From: Streptomyces sp. A1277
GTDB taxonomy: Bacteria; Actinomycetota; Actinomycetes; Streptomycetales; Streptomycetaceae
NCBI RefSeq assembly: GCF_004795015.1
Contig: NZ_SSBI01000036.1
Location: 20,265 to 84,264, forward strand
Length of the DNA: 64,000 nt
Direction of reading: 5' to 3'
Shown: piece after piece, positions 33,186-41,845 of the stretch
Layout of the letters: every line of letters begins with the position of its first letter
Numbering within the stretch: the first letter of the stretch is position 1
Translations under genes and position numbers: made by a program
Notes under the pieces: generated by a model
Databases searched by the model: none
Told to the model about the DNA's origin: nothing
What the model saw: only the letters and a program-made list of their open reading frames with translations

Positions 33186-33613
33186 ACGGCACGGTGCGGG
33201 CGGCGGGCTGCGTGCTGTGGCGCCGCACGCCCGCGCCCGCCCGGGGCGTGGAGCTGTGCCTCGTGCACCGGCCGCGTTACGACGACTGGTCCTTCCCCAA
33301 GGGCAAGCTGAAGCGCGGCGAGTCCCTGCGGGAGGCGGCGGTCCGCGAGGTCCTGGAGGAGACGGGCCACCACTGTGTGCCGGGTGCCGTGCTGCCCATG
33401 GTCCGGTACGTCGCGAACGGCCGCCCGAAGGAGGTCACGTACTGGTCCGCCCAGGCCACGGCGGGCTCCTTCGCCCCGAACAGCGAGGTGGACGGCGTGC
33501 TGTGGCTGCCGCCGGACGCCGCCCGTGTACGGCTGTCGCAGGACCGCGACCGCGAGGTGCTGGACGCGGCGTTGAAGACGCTGCCGGAGAACCCCGGCCC
33601 GTCCGGCGTTTGA
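33182..33613 (+). CDS. Nudix (MutT-like) hydrolase
   Basis: 143 residues with a GTG start overlapping the CHAD stop. The Nudix box runs from GKLKRGESLREAAVREV into LEETGHH, with all catalytic Glu present. The protein is related to the N-terminal domain of mycobacterial MutT1 but lacks the C-terminal phosphatase domain. It may hydrolyse oxidised nucleotides or diadenosine polyphosphates; the ppk-CHAD context fits the latter. The last codons (SGV and stop) are formed by the 18-base dispersed element. Confidence 0.87.
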   Translation: MNGTVRAAGCVLWRRTPAPARGVELCLVHRPRYDDWSFPKGKLKRGESLREAAVREVLEETGHHCVPGAVLPMVRYVANGRPKEVTYWSAQATAGSFAPNSEVDGVLWLPPDAARVRLSQDRDREVLDAALKTLPENPGPSGV

Positions 33614-33618
33614 GGACG
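33601..33618 (+). repeat. Dispersed 18-bp element, copy 2, overlapping the Nudix stop
   Basis: GTCCGGCGTTTGAGGACG; its TGA at 33611-33613 serves as the stop codon of the Nudix gene. Confidence 0.85.
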
Positions 33619-33728
33619 GAACCGACGCCCGCGACCGGGCCGCCCACGCGTGTGGCCGCCCCACCGCATCCCCGGGCCGCCCATGCGTGCGTGCCGCCCG
33701 CCGCGCCCGGAACCCAAGGGCCCGCCAC

Positions 33729-33769
33729 GGTTCACCCCCCGTTCACCCACCCCCGTAAACCACGTCACC
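33729..33769 (+). promoter_or_regulatory. PHO box upstream of pstS
   Basis: GTTCAC repeats start at 33730 and 33741, exactly 11 bases apart, in the form GGTTCACCCCC then CGTTCACCCAC. A weaker TCACC is in phase two units further on (33766). This is the standard direct-repeat PhoP site of Streptomyces and predicts induction of pst on phosphate starvation. Confidence 0.87.
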
Positions 33770-33880
33770 TGTTCTGCCTAATTTCAGACCTACCGGGTGC
33801 AGCGATCAGCCACTGCACCACCCGCGTCGCACGCCGCCCGCAACAGCAGCCGCGGCGGCTTCTGGAAGGAACACCCGAAA

Positions 33881-35017
33881 GTGAAGCTTCAGCGCAAGAA
33901 CCGGCTTCGTGCCACCGCGCTCGGTGCCCTCGCCGTCTCCGGCGCCCTGGTCCTCACGGCGTGCGGTTCGGACGACAACAGCGGCGACACCTCCGCCACC
34001 GGCGGCGCCAAGACGAAGGCCGCGTCCAACGTCAAGTGCGACGGCGCCAAGGGCCAGCTGCGCGCCTCCGGCTCCAGCGCGCAGAAGAACGCCATGGACC
34101 TCTGGGTCAAGGAGTACATGGCGGCCTGCTCCGGCGTGGAGATCAACTACAACTCCTCCTCGTCCGGCGAGGGCATCGTCGCCTTCAACCAGGGCACCGT
34201 CGGCTTCGCCGGCTCCGACTCGGCGCTGAAGCCCGAGGAGGTCGCCGACTCCAAGAAGATCTGCAAGAGCGGCCAGGGCATCAACCTGCCGATGGTCGGC
34301 GGGCCGATCGCGGTCGGCTTCCACCTCGAAGGCGTCGACAGCCTGACGCTGGACGCCCCCACCCTCGCCAAGATCTTCGACACGAAGATCAAGAAGTGGA
34401 ACGACGAGGCGATCGCCAAGCTCAACCCCGACGCCGAGCTCCCGGACAAGGCGATCCAGCCCTTCCACCGCTCCGAGGACTCCGGCACCACGCAGAACCT
34501 CGGCAAGTACCTGGGCGCCGCCGCCCCGTCCGACTGGAAGTACGAGGCCGAGAAGAAGTGGCCGGCCCCCGGCGGCCAGGCCGCCTCCGGCTCCTCCGGC
34601 GTCGCCACCCAGGTCAAGCAGGTCGACGGCTCGATCGGCTACTTCGAGCTGTCCTACGCCGCCTCGCAGCAGCTCAGCACGGTCGACATCGACACGGGCG
34701 GCTCCACCCCGGTCAAGGCGTCCTCCGAGAACGCCTCGAAGGCCATCGCCGCCGCCAAGGTCAAGGGCACCGGCAAGGACCTGGCGCTCGACCTCGACTA
34801 CACCACCAAGGCCGAGGGCGCCTACCCGCTGGTCCTGGTCACGTACGAGGTCGTCTGCGACACCGGCAACAAGGCCGACACCCTCGGCACGGTCAAGTCC
34901 TTCCTGACCTACACCGCCTCCGAGGACGGCCAGAAGCTCCTCACCGAGGCGGGCTACGCCCCGATCCCCGCGGAGATCAACGCCAAGGTCCGCGAGACCG
35001 TCGCCGGCCTCTCGTAA
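33881..35017 (+). CDS. pstS: Phosphate ABC transporter substrate-binding lipoprotein
   Basis: 378 residues with a GTG start after GGAAGGA. The lipoprotein signal ends at LTAC-GS near residue 28, so the mature protein is anchored by a lipidated Cys. Phosphate-binding loops are visible: GSSAQKNAM, SSSSGEG, AGSDSAL and SEDSGTTQN. It delivers phosphate to PstCA. The PHO box lies about 110 bases upstream and a hairpin follows before pstC, which would raise PstS output over the membrane subunits. Confidence 0.95.
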   Translation: MKLQRKNRLRATALGALAVSGALVLTACGSDDNSGDTSATGGAKTKAASNVKCDGAKGQLRASGSSAQKNAMDLWVKEYMAACSGVEINYNSSSSGEGIVAFNQGTVGFAGSDSALKPEEVADSKKICKSGQGINLPMVGGPIAVGFHLEGVDSLTLDAPTLAKIFDTKIKKWNDEAIAKLNPDAELPDKAIQPFHRSEDSGTTQNLGKYLGAAAPSDWKYEAEKKWPAPGGQAASGSSGVATQVKQVDGSIGYFELSYAASQQLSTVDIDTGGSTPVKASSENASKAIAAAKVKGTGKDLALDLDYTTKAEGAYPLVLVTYEVVCDTGNKADTLGTVKSFLTYTASEDGQKLLTEAGYAPIPAEINAKVRETVAGLS

Positions 35018-35056
35018 CGGGAACGGCGCGCACGACACGTACGAAGCAACCGGCGC

Positions 35057-35083
35057 CCGGTCCGGAACACCCCTCCGGACCGG
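35057..35083 (+). terminator. Hairpin between pstS and pstC
   Basis: A 10-bp perfect stem (CCGGTCCGGA / TCCGGACCGG) with a 7-base loop in the 144-base gap, without a U tract. It probably acts as a partial terminator or RNA-stabilising end for pstS. Confidence 0.6.
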
Positions 35084-35161
35084 CCCGCCACGCAAGACCC
35101 AGCCCCTCCGGTGCACCGCCGCCAGGGGAGCCCCCGCTCCCCCACACAGACCGGAAAGACC

Positions 35162-36148
35162 ATGGCTTCCACCACACCACAGATACAGACCCCGCCGGCC
35201 GGGCGGTCCCGACCCCGGTCCACGGGCCGCGCCGGGGACCGGATCTTCCTCGGTCTCTCGCGCGGCTCCGGCATCCTGCTCCTGGTGATCATGGCGTCGA
35301 TCGCCGTGTTCCTCAGCTACCGCGCCGCCGTCGCCATCTCCGAGGACGAGGGCGACTTCCTCACCACCCTCGACTGGAACCCGGCCGGTGACCCGCCCGT
35401 CTTCGGCATCGCCGTCCTGCTCTTCGGGACCGTCGTCAGCTCGGTCATCGCGATGGTCATCGCGGTCCCGGTCGCCGTCGGCATCGCCCTGTTCATCTCG
35501 CACTACGCCCCGCGCAAGCTGGCCGGGGTGATCGCGTACGTCATCGACCTGCTCGCCGCGGTGCCCAGCATCGTCTACGGCATCTGGGGCGCGCTCGTCC
35601 TGGTGCCGTACCTGGAGGGGCTGAACCTCTGGCTCGACCGGTTCTTCGGCTGGACCTACGTCTTCGAGAAGACCGAGATCGGGGTCGCCCGCTCGCTGTT
35701 CACCGTCGGGATCCTGCTCGCGGTCATGATCCTGCCGATCGTCACCAGCGTCAGCCGCGAGGTCTTCCTCCAGGTCCCGCGGATGAACGAGGAGGCCGCC
35801 CTCGCCCTCGGCGCCACGCGCTGGGAGGTCATCCGCCTCTCGGTGCTGCCGTTCGGCCGCTCCGGCGTGATCTCCGCCTCGATGCTGGGCCTGGGCCGCG
35901 CGCTCGGCGAGACGATGGCCGTCGCCACGGTCCTGTCGCCGAGCTTCCTCATCTCGCTGCACGTGCTCAACCCGGGCGGCGGGACGTTCGCCCAGAACAT
36001 CGCCGCGAAGTTCGGCGAGGCCGACGCGTTCGGGCGGGACGCCCTCATCGCCTCCGGCCTGGTCCTCTTCGTCCTCACCCTGCTGGTCAACGGCGCCGCG
36101 CGGCTCATCATCGCCCGCCGCAAGGAGTACTCGGGGGCCAACGCATGA
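35162..36148 (+). CDS. pstC: Phosphate ABC transporter permease PstC
   Basis: 328 residues with six predicted membrane helices. The permease coupling motif EEAALALGATRWEVIRLSVLPFGRSGV lies near residue 220 (seen at 35790-35870). The N-terminal 40 residues are cytoplasmic and Pro/Arg-rich. The ATG at 35162 is chosen because it directly precedes the family-like sequence. The stop overlaps pstA as ATGA. Confidence 0.95.
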   Translation: MASTTPQIQTPPAGRSRPRSTGRAGDRIFLGLSRGSGILLLVIMASIAVFLSYRAAVAISEDEGDFLTTLDWNPAGDPPVFGIAVLLFGTVVSSVIAMVIAVPVAVGIALFISHYAPRKLAGVIAYVIDLLAAVPSIVYGIWGALVLVPYLEGLNLWLDRFFGWTYVFEKTEIGVARSLFTVGILLAVMILPIVTSVSREVFLQVPRMNEEAALALGATRWEVIRLSVLPFGRSGVISASMLGLGRALGETMAVATVLSPSFLISLHVLNPGGGTFAQNIAAKFGEADAFGRDALIASGLVLFVLTLLVNGAARLIIARRKEYSGANA

Positions 36149-37230
36149 GCCACGCCACCACCACCGGCGTCCAGGAACGCCCGACGCCCGCACCGCCCGC
36201 ACCGACCGGCAGCCTCAGCAGCCGGACCCTGCCCCGCCTCGCACCGCTCGGCTTCGCCGCCGTCGCCATCGCCCTGGGCGTCGGCGCCGGCCTCGCCGCC
36301 GGCTGGCAGAGCCGCGTGCAGTGGGGCCTGATCTCCGCGCTGCTCTTCCTGGTGATCTCGTACGTCACCACCAGCGTCGTCGAGAACCAGCGCCAGGCCA
36401 GGGACCGCCTCGCCACCAGCCTGGTCTGGGTCTGCTTCCTGCTCGCCGTCGTCCCGCTCGCCTCACTGCTCTGGACCACCGTCAGCCGCGGCTCGGAGCG
36501 CCTGGACTTCTACTTCCTGACCCACTCCATGGCCGGCGTCCTCGGCCCCGAGGCCGGCGGCGGTGTCTACCACGCCCTGATCGGCACCCTGGAACAGGTC
36601 GGCATCGCCACCCTGATCTCCGCCCCGCTCGGCCTGCTCACCGCGGTCTACCTGGTGGAGTACGGCAAGGGCGCGCTGGCCCGGGCCGTCACCTTCTTCG
36701 TGGACGTGATGACCGGCGTCCCGTCCATCGTGGCCGGCCTGTTCATCCTGTCCATCATGCTGATCGCGGGCCTGGAGCCGTCCGGCCTGATGGGCGCGCT
36801 CGCCCTGACGATCCTGATGATCCCGGTCGTGGTCCGCTCCACCGAGGAGATGCTCAAGCTCGTACCGAACGAGCTCCGCGAGGCGTCCCTCGCCCTCGGC
36901 ATCCCGAAGTGGCGCACGATCCTGAAGGTGGTCCTGCCGACCGCGATCGGCGGCATCGCGACGGGCGTCATGCTCGCCGTCGCCCGTATCGCCGGCGAGA
37001 CCGCGCCGATCATCCTGCTGGTCTTCGGCAGTCAGCTGATCAACACGAACCCCTTCGAAGGCGCCCAGTCGTCCCTGCCGTTCTACATCTACGAGCAGTA
37101 CAAGATCGGTGAGGCCGCGTCCTACGACCGCGCCTGGGCCGCGGCCCTGGTCCTGATCGCCTTCGTCATGATCCTCAACCTGGTGGCCCGCGGCATCGCC
37201 CGCTGGAAGGCCCCGCAGACCGGCCGCTAG
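36145..37230 (+). CDS. pstA: Phosphate ABC transporter permease PstA
   Basis: 361 residues, longer than many PstA proteins because of two extra N-terminal membrane helices (about 35-55 and 60-77) after a Pro-rich start. The core carries the coupling segment NELREASLALGIPKWRTIL. It forms the transmembrane channel with PstC. Its start is coupled to pstC, and pstB follows after 18 bases. Confidence 0.95.
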   Translation: MSHATTTGVQERPTPAPPAPTGSLSSRTLPRLAPLGFAAVAIALGVGAGLAAGWQSRVQWGLISALLFLVISYVTTSVVENQRQARDRLATSLVWVCFLLAVVPLASLLWTTVSRGSERLDFYFLTHSMAGVLGPEAGGGVYHALIGTLEQVGIATLISAPLGLLTAVYLVEYGKGALARAVTFFVDVMTGVPSIVAGLFILSIMLIAGLEPSGLMGALALTILMIPVVVRSTEEMLKLVPNELREASLALGIPKWRTILKVVLPTAIGGIATGVMLAVARIAGETAPIILLVFGSQLINTNPFEGAQSSLPFYIYEQYKIGEAASYDRAWAAALVLIAFVMILNLVARGIARWKAPQTGR

Positions 37231-37248
37231 GCCCGGCGGAAAGCAGCA

Positions 37249-38034
37249 GTGATTCAGATGGCCAAGCGCATAGACGTCAGCGGACTGTCGGCCCACTACG
37301 GCAGCCACAAGGCGATCGACGACATCTCCATGACCGTGGAGCCCCGCTCGGTGACCGCCTTCATCGGCCCCTCCGGCTGCGGCAAGTCCACCTTCCTGCG
37401 CACCCTGAACCGGATGCACGAGGTCACCCCCGGCGGCCGCGTCGAGGGCAAGGTGCTGCTGGACGACGAGAACCTGTACGGGACCGACGTCGACCCGGTC
37501 ACCGTGCGCCGCACGGTCGGCATGGTCTTCCAGCGCCCGAACCCGTTCCCCACCATGTCGATCTTCGACAACGTCGCGGCGGGCCTGCGGCTCAACGGCT
37601 CGCACCGCAAGAGCGCCCTCAACGACATCGTGGAGAAGTCGCTGCGCGGCGCGAACCTGTGGAACGAGGTCAAGGACCGGCTGAACAAGCCCGGCTCCGG
37701 CCTCTCCGGCGGTCAGCAGCAGCGCCTGTGCATCGCCCGCGCCATCGCGGTCGAGCCCGACGTCCTGCTGATGGACGAGCCCTGCTCCGCGCTCGACCCG
37801 ATCTCCACCCTCGCCATCGAGGACCTGGTCGGGGAGCTGAAGGAGCGGTTCACGATCGTCATCGTGACGCACAACATGCAGCAGGCGGCCCGCGTCTCGG
37901 ACCGGACGGCGTTCTTCAACCTGGCGGCGGTCGGCAAACCCGGCAAGCTCATCGAGATCGACGAGACGGAACGCATCTTCTCCAACCCGTCGGTCCAGGC
38001 CACGGAGGACTACATCTCCGGCCGCTTCGGCTGA
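37249..38034 (+). CDS. pstB: Phosphate ABC transporter ATPase PstB
   Basis: 261 residues from a GTG with GGAAAG five bases upstream; the ATG at 37258 (MAKRIDVSG) is an alternative start. Walker A GPSGCGKST, Q-loop VFQRPNPFP, signature LSGGQQQRL, Walker B VLLMDEPCSALDP and H-switch VTHNMQQAARV are intact. It powers the PstSCAB transporter. Confidence 0.95.
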   Translation: MIQMAKRIDVSGLSAHYGSHKAIDDISMTVEPRSVTAFIGPSGCGKSTFLRTLNRMHEVTPGGRVEGKVLLDDENLYGTDVDPVTVRRTVGMVFQRPNPFPTMSIFDNVAAGLRLNGSHRKSALNDIVEKSLRGANLWNEVKDRLNKPGSGLSGGQQQRLCIARAIAVEPDVLLMDEPCSALDPISTLAIEDLVGELKERFTIVIVTHNMQQAARVSDRTAFFNLAAVGKPGKLIEIDETERIFSNPSVQATEDYISGRFG

Positions 38035-38099
38035 ACCCGGACCAACCCCCCTGGACGGCCTTGAGGTGCTGCATGGCGGTGCCACCACAAGGCGAAAGG

Positions 38100-38135
38100 G
38101 TCCGCCCCGCACTCCGTGAGGAGCGCGGGGCGGAC
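38100..38135. terminator. Terminator of the pst operon, convergent with pit
   Basis: Stem GTCCGCCCCGC / GCGGGGCGGAC plus CTCC / GGAG with one A-C mismatch, closed by a GTGA tetraloop. It lies 65 bases past pstB and 70 bases past the pit stop and can serve both. Confidence 0.85.
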
Positions 38136-38150
38136 CCACGAACCAAGCCG

Positions 38151-38168
38151 GTCCGGCGATTGAGGACG
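38151..38168 (+). repeat. Dispersed 18-bp element, copy 3
   Basis: GTCCGGCGATTGAGGACG between the pst terminator and the end of pit. Confidence 0.85.
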
Positions 38169-38206
38169 AAGCGCCCGCCGGGTGCGCCCCGGCGTCATGT
38201 GCCCGG

Positions 38207-39205
38207 CTAGCCGAACATCAGGTAGACGATCCCGTAGCTCGCGGCGGCGACCAGCGCCGCCGCCGGCATCGTGATGAACCACCCGAGGATGATGTTCTTC
38301 GCGACGCCCCAGCGCACCGCGTTCACCCGCTTCGTGGCGCCCACACCCATGATCGCCGAGGTGATCACATGCGTGGTCGAGATCGGCGCGTGGAACAGGA
38401 ACGCCGAGCCGAACATGATCGACGCGCCCGTCGTCTCGGCGGCGAAGCCCTGCGGCGGGTCCAGCTCGATGATCTTCCGGCCGAGCGTACGCATGATGCG
38501 CCAGCCGCCCGCGTACGTGCCCAGCGACAGCATCAGCGCGCAGACCAGCTTCACCCAGACCGGGATCGGGTCGCTCGGGGACTCCACATCGGCGATGACC
38601 AGGGCCATCACCACGATGCCCATCGTCTTCTGAGCGTCCTGGAGACCGTGCCCGAGCGCCATGCCTGCGGCCGAGACCGTCTGCGCGATGCGGAAGCCGC
38701 GTTTGGCCTTGTGCGGGTTGGACTTCCGGAACATCCACATGATGGCGACCATCACCAGATAACCGACCACCAGGCCGATCACCGGCGAGATGAACATCGG
38801 GATGACGACCTTGTCGAGCACCCCGTCCCAGTGCACCAGCGTCCCGCCGGCCAGCGCCGCGCCGACCATGCCGCCGAACAGGGCGTGCGAGGACGACGAG
38901 GGCAGCCCGAAGTACCAGGTGACGAGGTTCCAGATGACCGCGCCGACGAGCGCGGCGAAGAGGATGCCCATCCCCTTGTGGCCCTCGGGCGTCGCGATCA
39001 GGCCCTCGCTGACGGTCTTGGCGACCCCGCTGCCCAGGAACGCGCCGGCGAGGTTCATCACCGCCGCCATCGCCAGGGCCGCACGCGGGGTCAGCGCCCG
39101 GGTGGAGACCGACGTCGCGATGGCGTTCGCCGAGTCGTGGAAGCCGTTGGTGTACGTGAAGCCGAGCGCGACACCGATGGTCACGATCAGTACGAAGGTG
39201 TCCAC
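38207..39205 (-). CDS. pit: Low-affinity inorganic phosphate transporter (Pit family)
   Basis: 332 residues with about ten membrane helices in two inverted halves. The PiT signature GFTYTNGFHDSANAIATSVS is in the first half and the matching GSAFLFHAPISTTHVITSAI in the second. It takes up metal-phosphate by proton symport when phosphate is plentiful. The DUF47 gene lies 5 bases upstream, the standard pairing. pst and pit converge, so high- and low-affinity uptake sit side by side. Confidence 0.93.
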   Translation of the reverse strand: MDTFVLIVTIGVALGFTYTNGFHDSANAIATSVSTRALTPRAALAMAAVMNLAGAFLGSGVAKTVSEGLIATPEGHKGMGILFAALVGAVIWNLVTWYFGLPSSSSHALFGGMVGAALAGGTLVHWDGVLDKVVIPMFISPVIGLVVGYLVMVAIMWMFRKSNPHKAKRGFRIAQTVSAAGMALGHGLQDAQKTMGIVVMALVIADVESPSDPIPVWVKLVCALMLSLGTYAGGWRIMRTLGRKIIELDPPQGFAAETTGASIMFGSAFLFHAPISTTHVITSAIMGVGATKRVNAVRWGVAKNIILGWFITMPAAALVAAASYGIVYLMFG

Positions 39206-39210
39206 GTGGT

Positions 39211-39831
39211 TCAGGACTCCTTGACCGCGATGGTCTCCACCGTGTTCGCGACGTGCTCGAACGCGTCGGCAGCCTCTTCCAGCACATCCACGATCTGCTT
39301 CAGCTTCAGCACCTCTATGGCGTCGTACTTGCCGTTGAAGAGGTGGGCGAGCAGCTTGCGGTGGATCTGGTCGGCCTGGTTCTCCAGACGGTTGACCTCG
39401 ATCCAGTACTCGGTGAGGTTGTCCATGGTGCGCAGACCCGGCATGGCCTCGGCGGTGAGTTCGGCCGCCCGCGCCAGCACCTCGATCTGCTGCTCCACAC
39501 CCTTGGGAAGCTCCTCGATCTGGTACAGCACGACCAGGTCGACGGCCTCCTCCATGAAGTCCATGATGTCGTCCAGCTGCGAGGCGAGGTTGTAAATGTC
39601 CTCGCGGTCGAACGGCGTAATGAAGGAGGAGTTCAGCTGGTGGAAGATCGCGTGGGTCGCATCGTCCCCCGCGTGCTCCGCTGCCCGCATACGCTCCGCG
39701 ATCTCGACTCGGGAGGCAGAATCCGCCCCGAGCAGTTCCATCAGGAGTTTCGAGCCCGTGACGATGTTGTCCGCGGATGCGGAGAACATGTCGTAGAAGC
39801 TCGTCTCCCTGGGGGTCAGACGAAAGCGCAC
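39211..39831 (-). CDS. DUF47 / PhoU-like Pit accessory protein
   Basis: 206 residues, all helical, with a GTG start. The DUF47 pattern includes FYDMFSASADNIVTGSKLL, AEHAGDDATHAIFHQLNSSF, TPFDREDIYNLASQLDDIMD and NRLENQADQIHRKLLAHLF, with the repeated D/E/H metal-binding sites of PhoU-like proteins. It regulates or assists the Pit transporter encoded directly downstream. Confidence 0.92.
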   Translation of the reverse strand: MRFRLTPRETSFYDMFSASADNIVTGSKLLMELLGADSASRVEIAERMRAAEHAGDDATHAIFHQLNSSFITPFDREDIYNLASQLDDIMDFMEEAVDLVVLYQIEELPKGVEQQIEVLARAAELTAEAMPGLRTMDNLTEYWIEVNRLENQADQIHRKLLAHLFNGKYDAIEVLKLKQIVDVLEEAADAFEHVANTVETIAVKES

Positions 39832-39977
39832 GTGGGGTCCTCGGGGTGCTTTGGATTCGGTCAGGCTGATGCTAGGCGCATCATCCGGCCACGGCTAACC
39901 GGCATTCTTCAGTGTCGCGCATCAGGCACAGTGATCAGCACGGGGCCCCGGTCACGTTTCAGCTGAATTCGTTAGGA

Positions 39978-39996
39978 TATACCCACCAGGGGTATA
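39978..39996. promoter_or_regulatory. CsoR operator
   Basis: TATACCC-ACCAG-GGGTATA, a near-ideal copy of the copper-operator palindrome of CsoR regulators, 36 bases before the csoR start. It indicates autoregulation by copper-free CsoR. Confidence 0.9.
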
Positions 39997-40031
39997 TAAA
40001 CGGCAGGGTAAAGGGAAAACGGGAGGCAGCA

Positions 40032-40427
40032 ATGACGACCACCGAGGCCACGGGGACACACCCCTCACCGGACGCGGCGTCCGGCACCGACCCGGCGGAG
40101 ACCACGGCCCCCGCGGAAGCGATCGTGACCGACCACGACCGGGGAATACACGGGTACCACCACCAGAAGGCCGAGCACCTCAAACGCCTGCGCCGCATCG
40201 AGGGCCAGATCCGCGGCCTCCAGCGCATGGTCGACGAGGACGTCTACTGCATCGACATACTCACCCAGGTCTCGGCGTCCACCAAGGCGCTCCAGTCCTT
40301 CGCGCTCCAGCTCCTGGAGGAGCACCTGCGCCACTGCGTGGCCGACGCGGCCGTCAAGGGCGGCGACGAGGTCGACGCGAAGGTCGAAGAGGCCACCAAG
40401 GCCATCGCCCGCCTGCTGCGCACCTGA
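40032..40427 (+). CDS. csoR: Copper-sensing repressor CsoR
   Basis: 131 residues. The helical CsoR core runs from HHQKAEHLKRLRRIEGQIRG to the end. Cu(I) ligands are in place: Cys73 (DVYCID), His98 and Cys102 (EEHLRHCVADA), the C-H-C pattern of copper-type members. The N-terminal 37 residues are a disordered extension typical of Streptomyces CsoR. The ATG at 40032 follows GGGAGG. The usual copper chaperone or ATPase genes are not adjacent, so it probably acts at distant sites as well as its own promoter. Confidence 0.94.
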   Translation: MTTTEATGTHPSPDAASGTDPAETTAPAEAIVTDHDRGIHGYHHQKAEHLKRLRRIEGQIRGLQRMVDEDVYCIDILTQVSASTKALQSFALQLLEEHLRHCVADAAVKGGDEVDAKVEEATKAIARLLRT

Positions 40428-40461
40428 TCCCGGACCGCCCCCGCCGCTGCGAAAAGGCCCG

Positions 40462-40665
40462 TCAGCCCCGGTGCTCGCCCTGCCGGGGGACGGTGGTGCG
40501 GTCGGTGCTCACCTTCACATCGAGCACCTCGTCGATACGGTCCGCACTGAGCCGTTCCCCGATCGCCGCCGAGGCCGCGATCATCAGTTCCCCGCACAGC
40601 TCGATCTCGGCGAGCGCCACATGGTCGGATACGGTCGGGGCGCTGAGCGTCACCACGTCACTCAC
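40462..40665 (-). CDS. Conserved small hypothetical protein
   Basis: 67 residues beginning MSDVVTLSAPTVSDHVALAEIELCGEL, acidic and probably helical, ending in a variable tail. I believe similar short proteins occur near csoR in other Streptomyces but know of no function. The GTG at 40665 has little room for a ribosome site; the GTG at 40656, seven bases after GAGAGG, may be the true start. It converges on csoR. Confidence 0.65.
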   Translation of the reverse strand: MSDVVTLSAPTVSDHVALAEIELCGELMIAASAAIGERLSADRIDEVLDVKVSTDRTTVPRQGEHRG

Positions 40666-40804
40666 CTCTCACTGCCGTCACCGGCTTCCTAGGGTAGAGA
40701 GCCCGATACGCGCCGCGCATGGCACGGACGGACCATTTCGATGCCACCGGATGGCTAGGCCCTTTCGTTTGGATCATGTCGCCGCAGGGCCCGTGGGGCC
40801 CACC

Positions 40805-41665
40805 TCACGCGCGCCCCTGTCCGATCTCCCCGGTGTAGATGTCCCGCTCGTCCGGCAGCCGTACGGTGACCGGCACGCCGAACCCGTACAGCAGCGTCGT
40901 CGAGACGACCTCCATCACCGGGCCGCCCTCGTTGGCGAAGCTGAAGCGGTGGCGCACCTTGCGCAGGCGCCCCTGCTCGTCCAGATACGCGTCGAACGGC
41001 ACCGCGCCCGTGCGGAACCCTTGCGCCGCCGCCGCCAGCGCCGCCCGCGAGGGGGCGGCCGCCAGCCGTGCGGCCCGGCCGATGTCGGCGGTCCCCCGGT
41101 AGTGCCGTACGGTCACCCCGGCCAGATCCGTCTCGCCGACGTACGTCACGGCCCCCGCGCCGCGCAGCAGTTCGGCGGCGGCCATCGGGTCGGTCACTCC
41201 GCCGGTGACCAGATTGCCGTCCTCCAGCGCCGTCGTGTCGATCCGCACCCACTTGTCCTCGGGCACTCCGGCGCCCCGGTTCATCATGTAGAGGGCGCCC
41301 GGGGCCAGCAGCTCCGTGATGGGCCGGTGCTCCTCCCCGCCCGCCGCGTCGGGCGGCAGCACGACCTTGAGCCGGCCGGACCCGGCGCGGAAGTCGTACG
41401 CCCCCGTGCCCCTGATCGTGACCCGGGTGCCGCCGGCCGCCGTCTCCATCGACGTACTCACCTCGGCGCTCGCGACGCCGTCCCCGGCAAGGACCGCCGC
41501 CGCCCGCCGCACCACCTCGACGGCCCCGCCCCGGGCGTCGGCGGCGGAGGTGGCACGGTCCCCGCCGCCCCCGGCGCACCCGGCGGCCGCCGCCATCACG
41601 CCCATCACGGCGAGGGCACGCACAGCGCGCGCCCCGCCTCCGGACCTGTGCTGCTGCACCACCAT
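40805..41665 (-). CDS. Lipoprotein of LppX/LprG- or LolA-like type
   Basis: 286 residues. The signal ends in MAAAAGC-AGG, a lipobox with Cys near residue 30. The mature domain is beta-rich with TSMETAAGGTRVTIRGTGAYDF, APGALYMMNRG and RKVRHRFSFANEGGP, a pattern seen in envelope lipoproteins with a half-barrel fold that carry lipids in actinobacteria. Ligand unknown. The ATG at 41665 gives a compact signal peptide. Confidence 0.75.
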   Translation of the reverse strand: MVVQQHRSGGGARAVRALAVMGVMAAAAGCAGGGGDRATSAADARGGAVEVVRRAAAVLAGDGVASAEVSTSMETAAGGTRVTIRGTGAYDFRAGSGRLKVVLPPDAAGGEEHRPITELLAPGALYMMNRGAGVPEDKWVRIDTTALEDGNLVTGGVTDPMAAAELLRGAGAVTYVGETDLAGVTVRHYRGTADIGRAARLAAAPSRAALAAAAQGFRTGAVPFDAYLDEQGRLRKVRHRFSFANEGGPVMEVVSTTLLYGFGVPVTVRLPDERDIYTGEIGQGRA

Positions 41666-41845
41666 CGCCTGCCAACCCTCAACGACATACCGCTCGCCCG
41701 AGGCCCTACCCGCCTCGCATAACGACGGCCCCTGCCGCATGTAACGTCTTCGGCCCCGATTGGCGCCACATGGTGGGCCTCGCGGCCCGTTCCCCCGCCC
41801 ATACACCCCTCCCGGCCGGCCCGCCCCGCCCAGTACCGTGTTCGC

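Noticed and set aside
33806..36202. A 798-codon open frame antisense to pstS and pstC
   Set aside because: Shadow of two firmly identified genes; no start signal and no recognisable motif.
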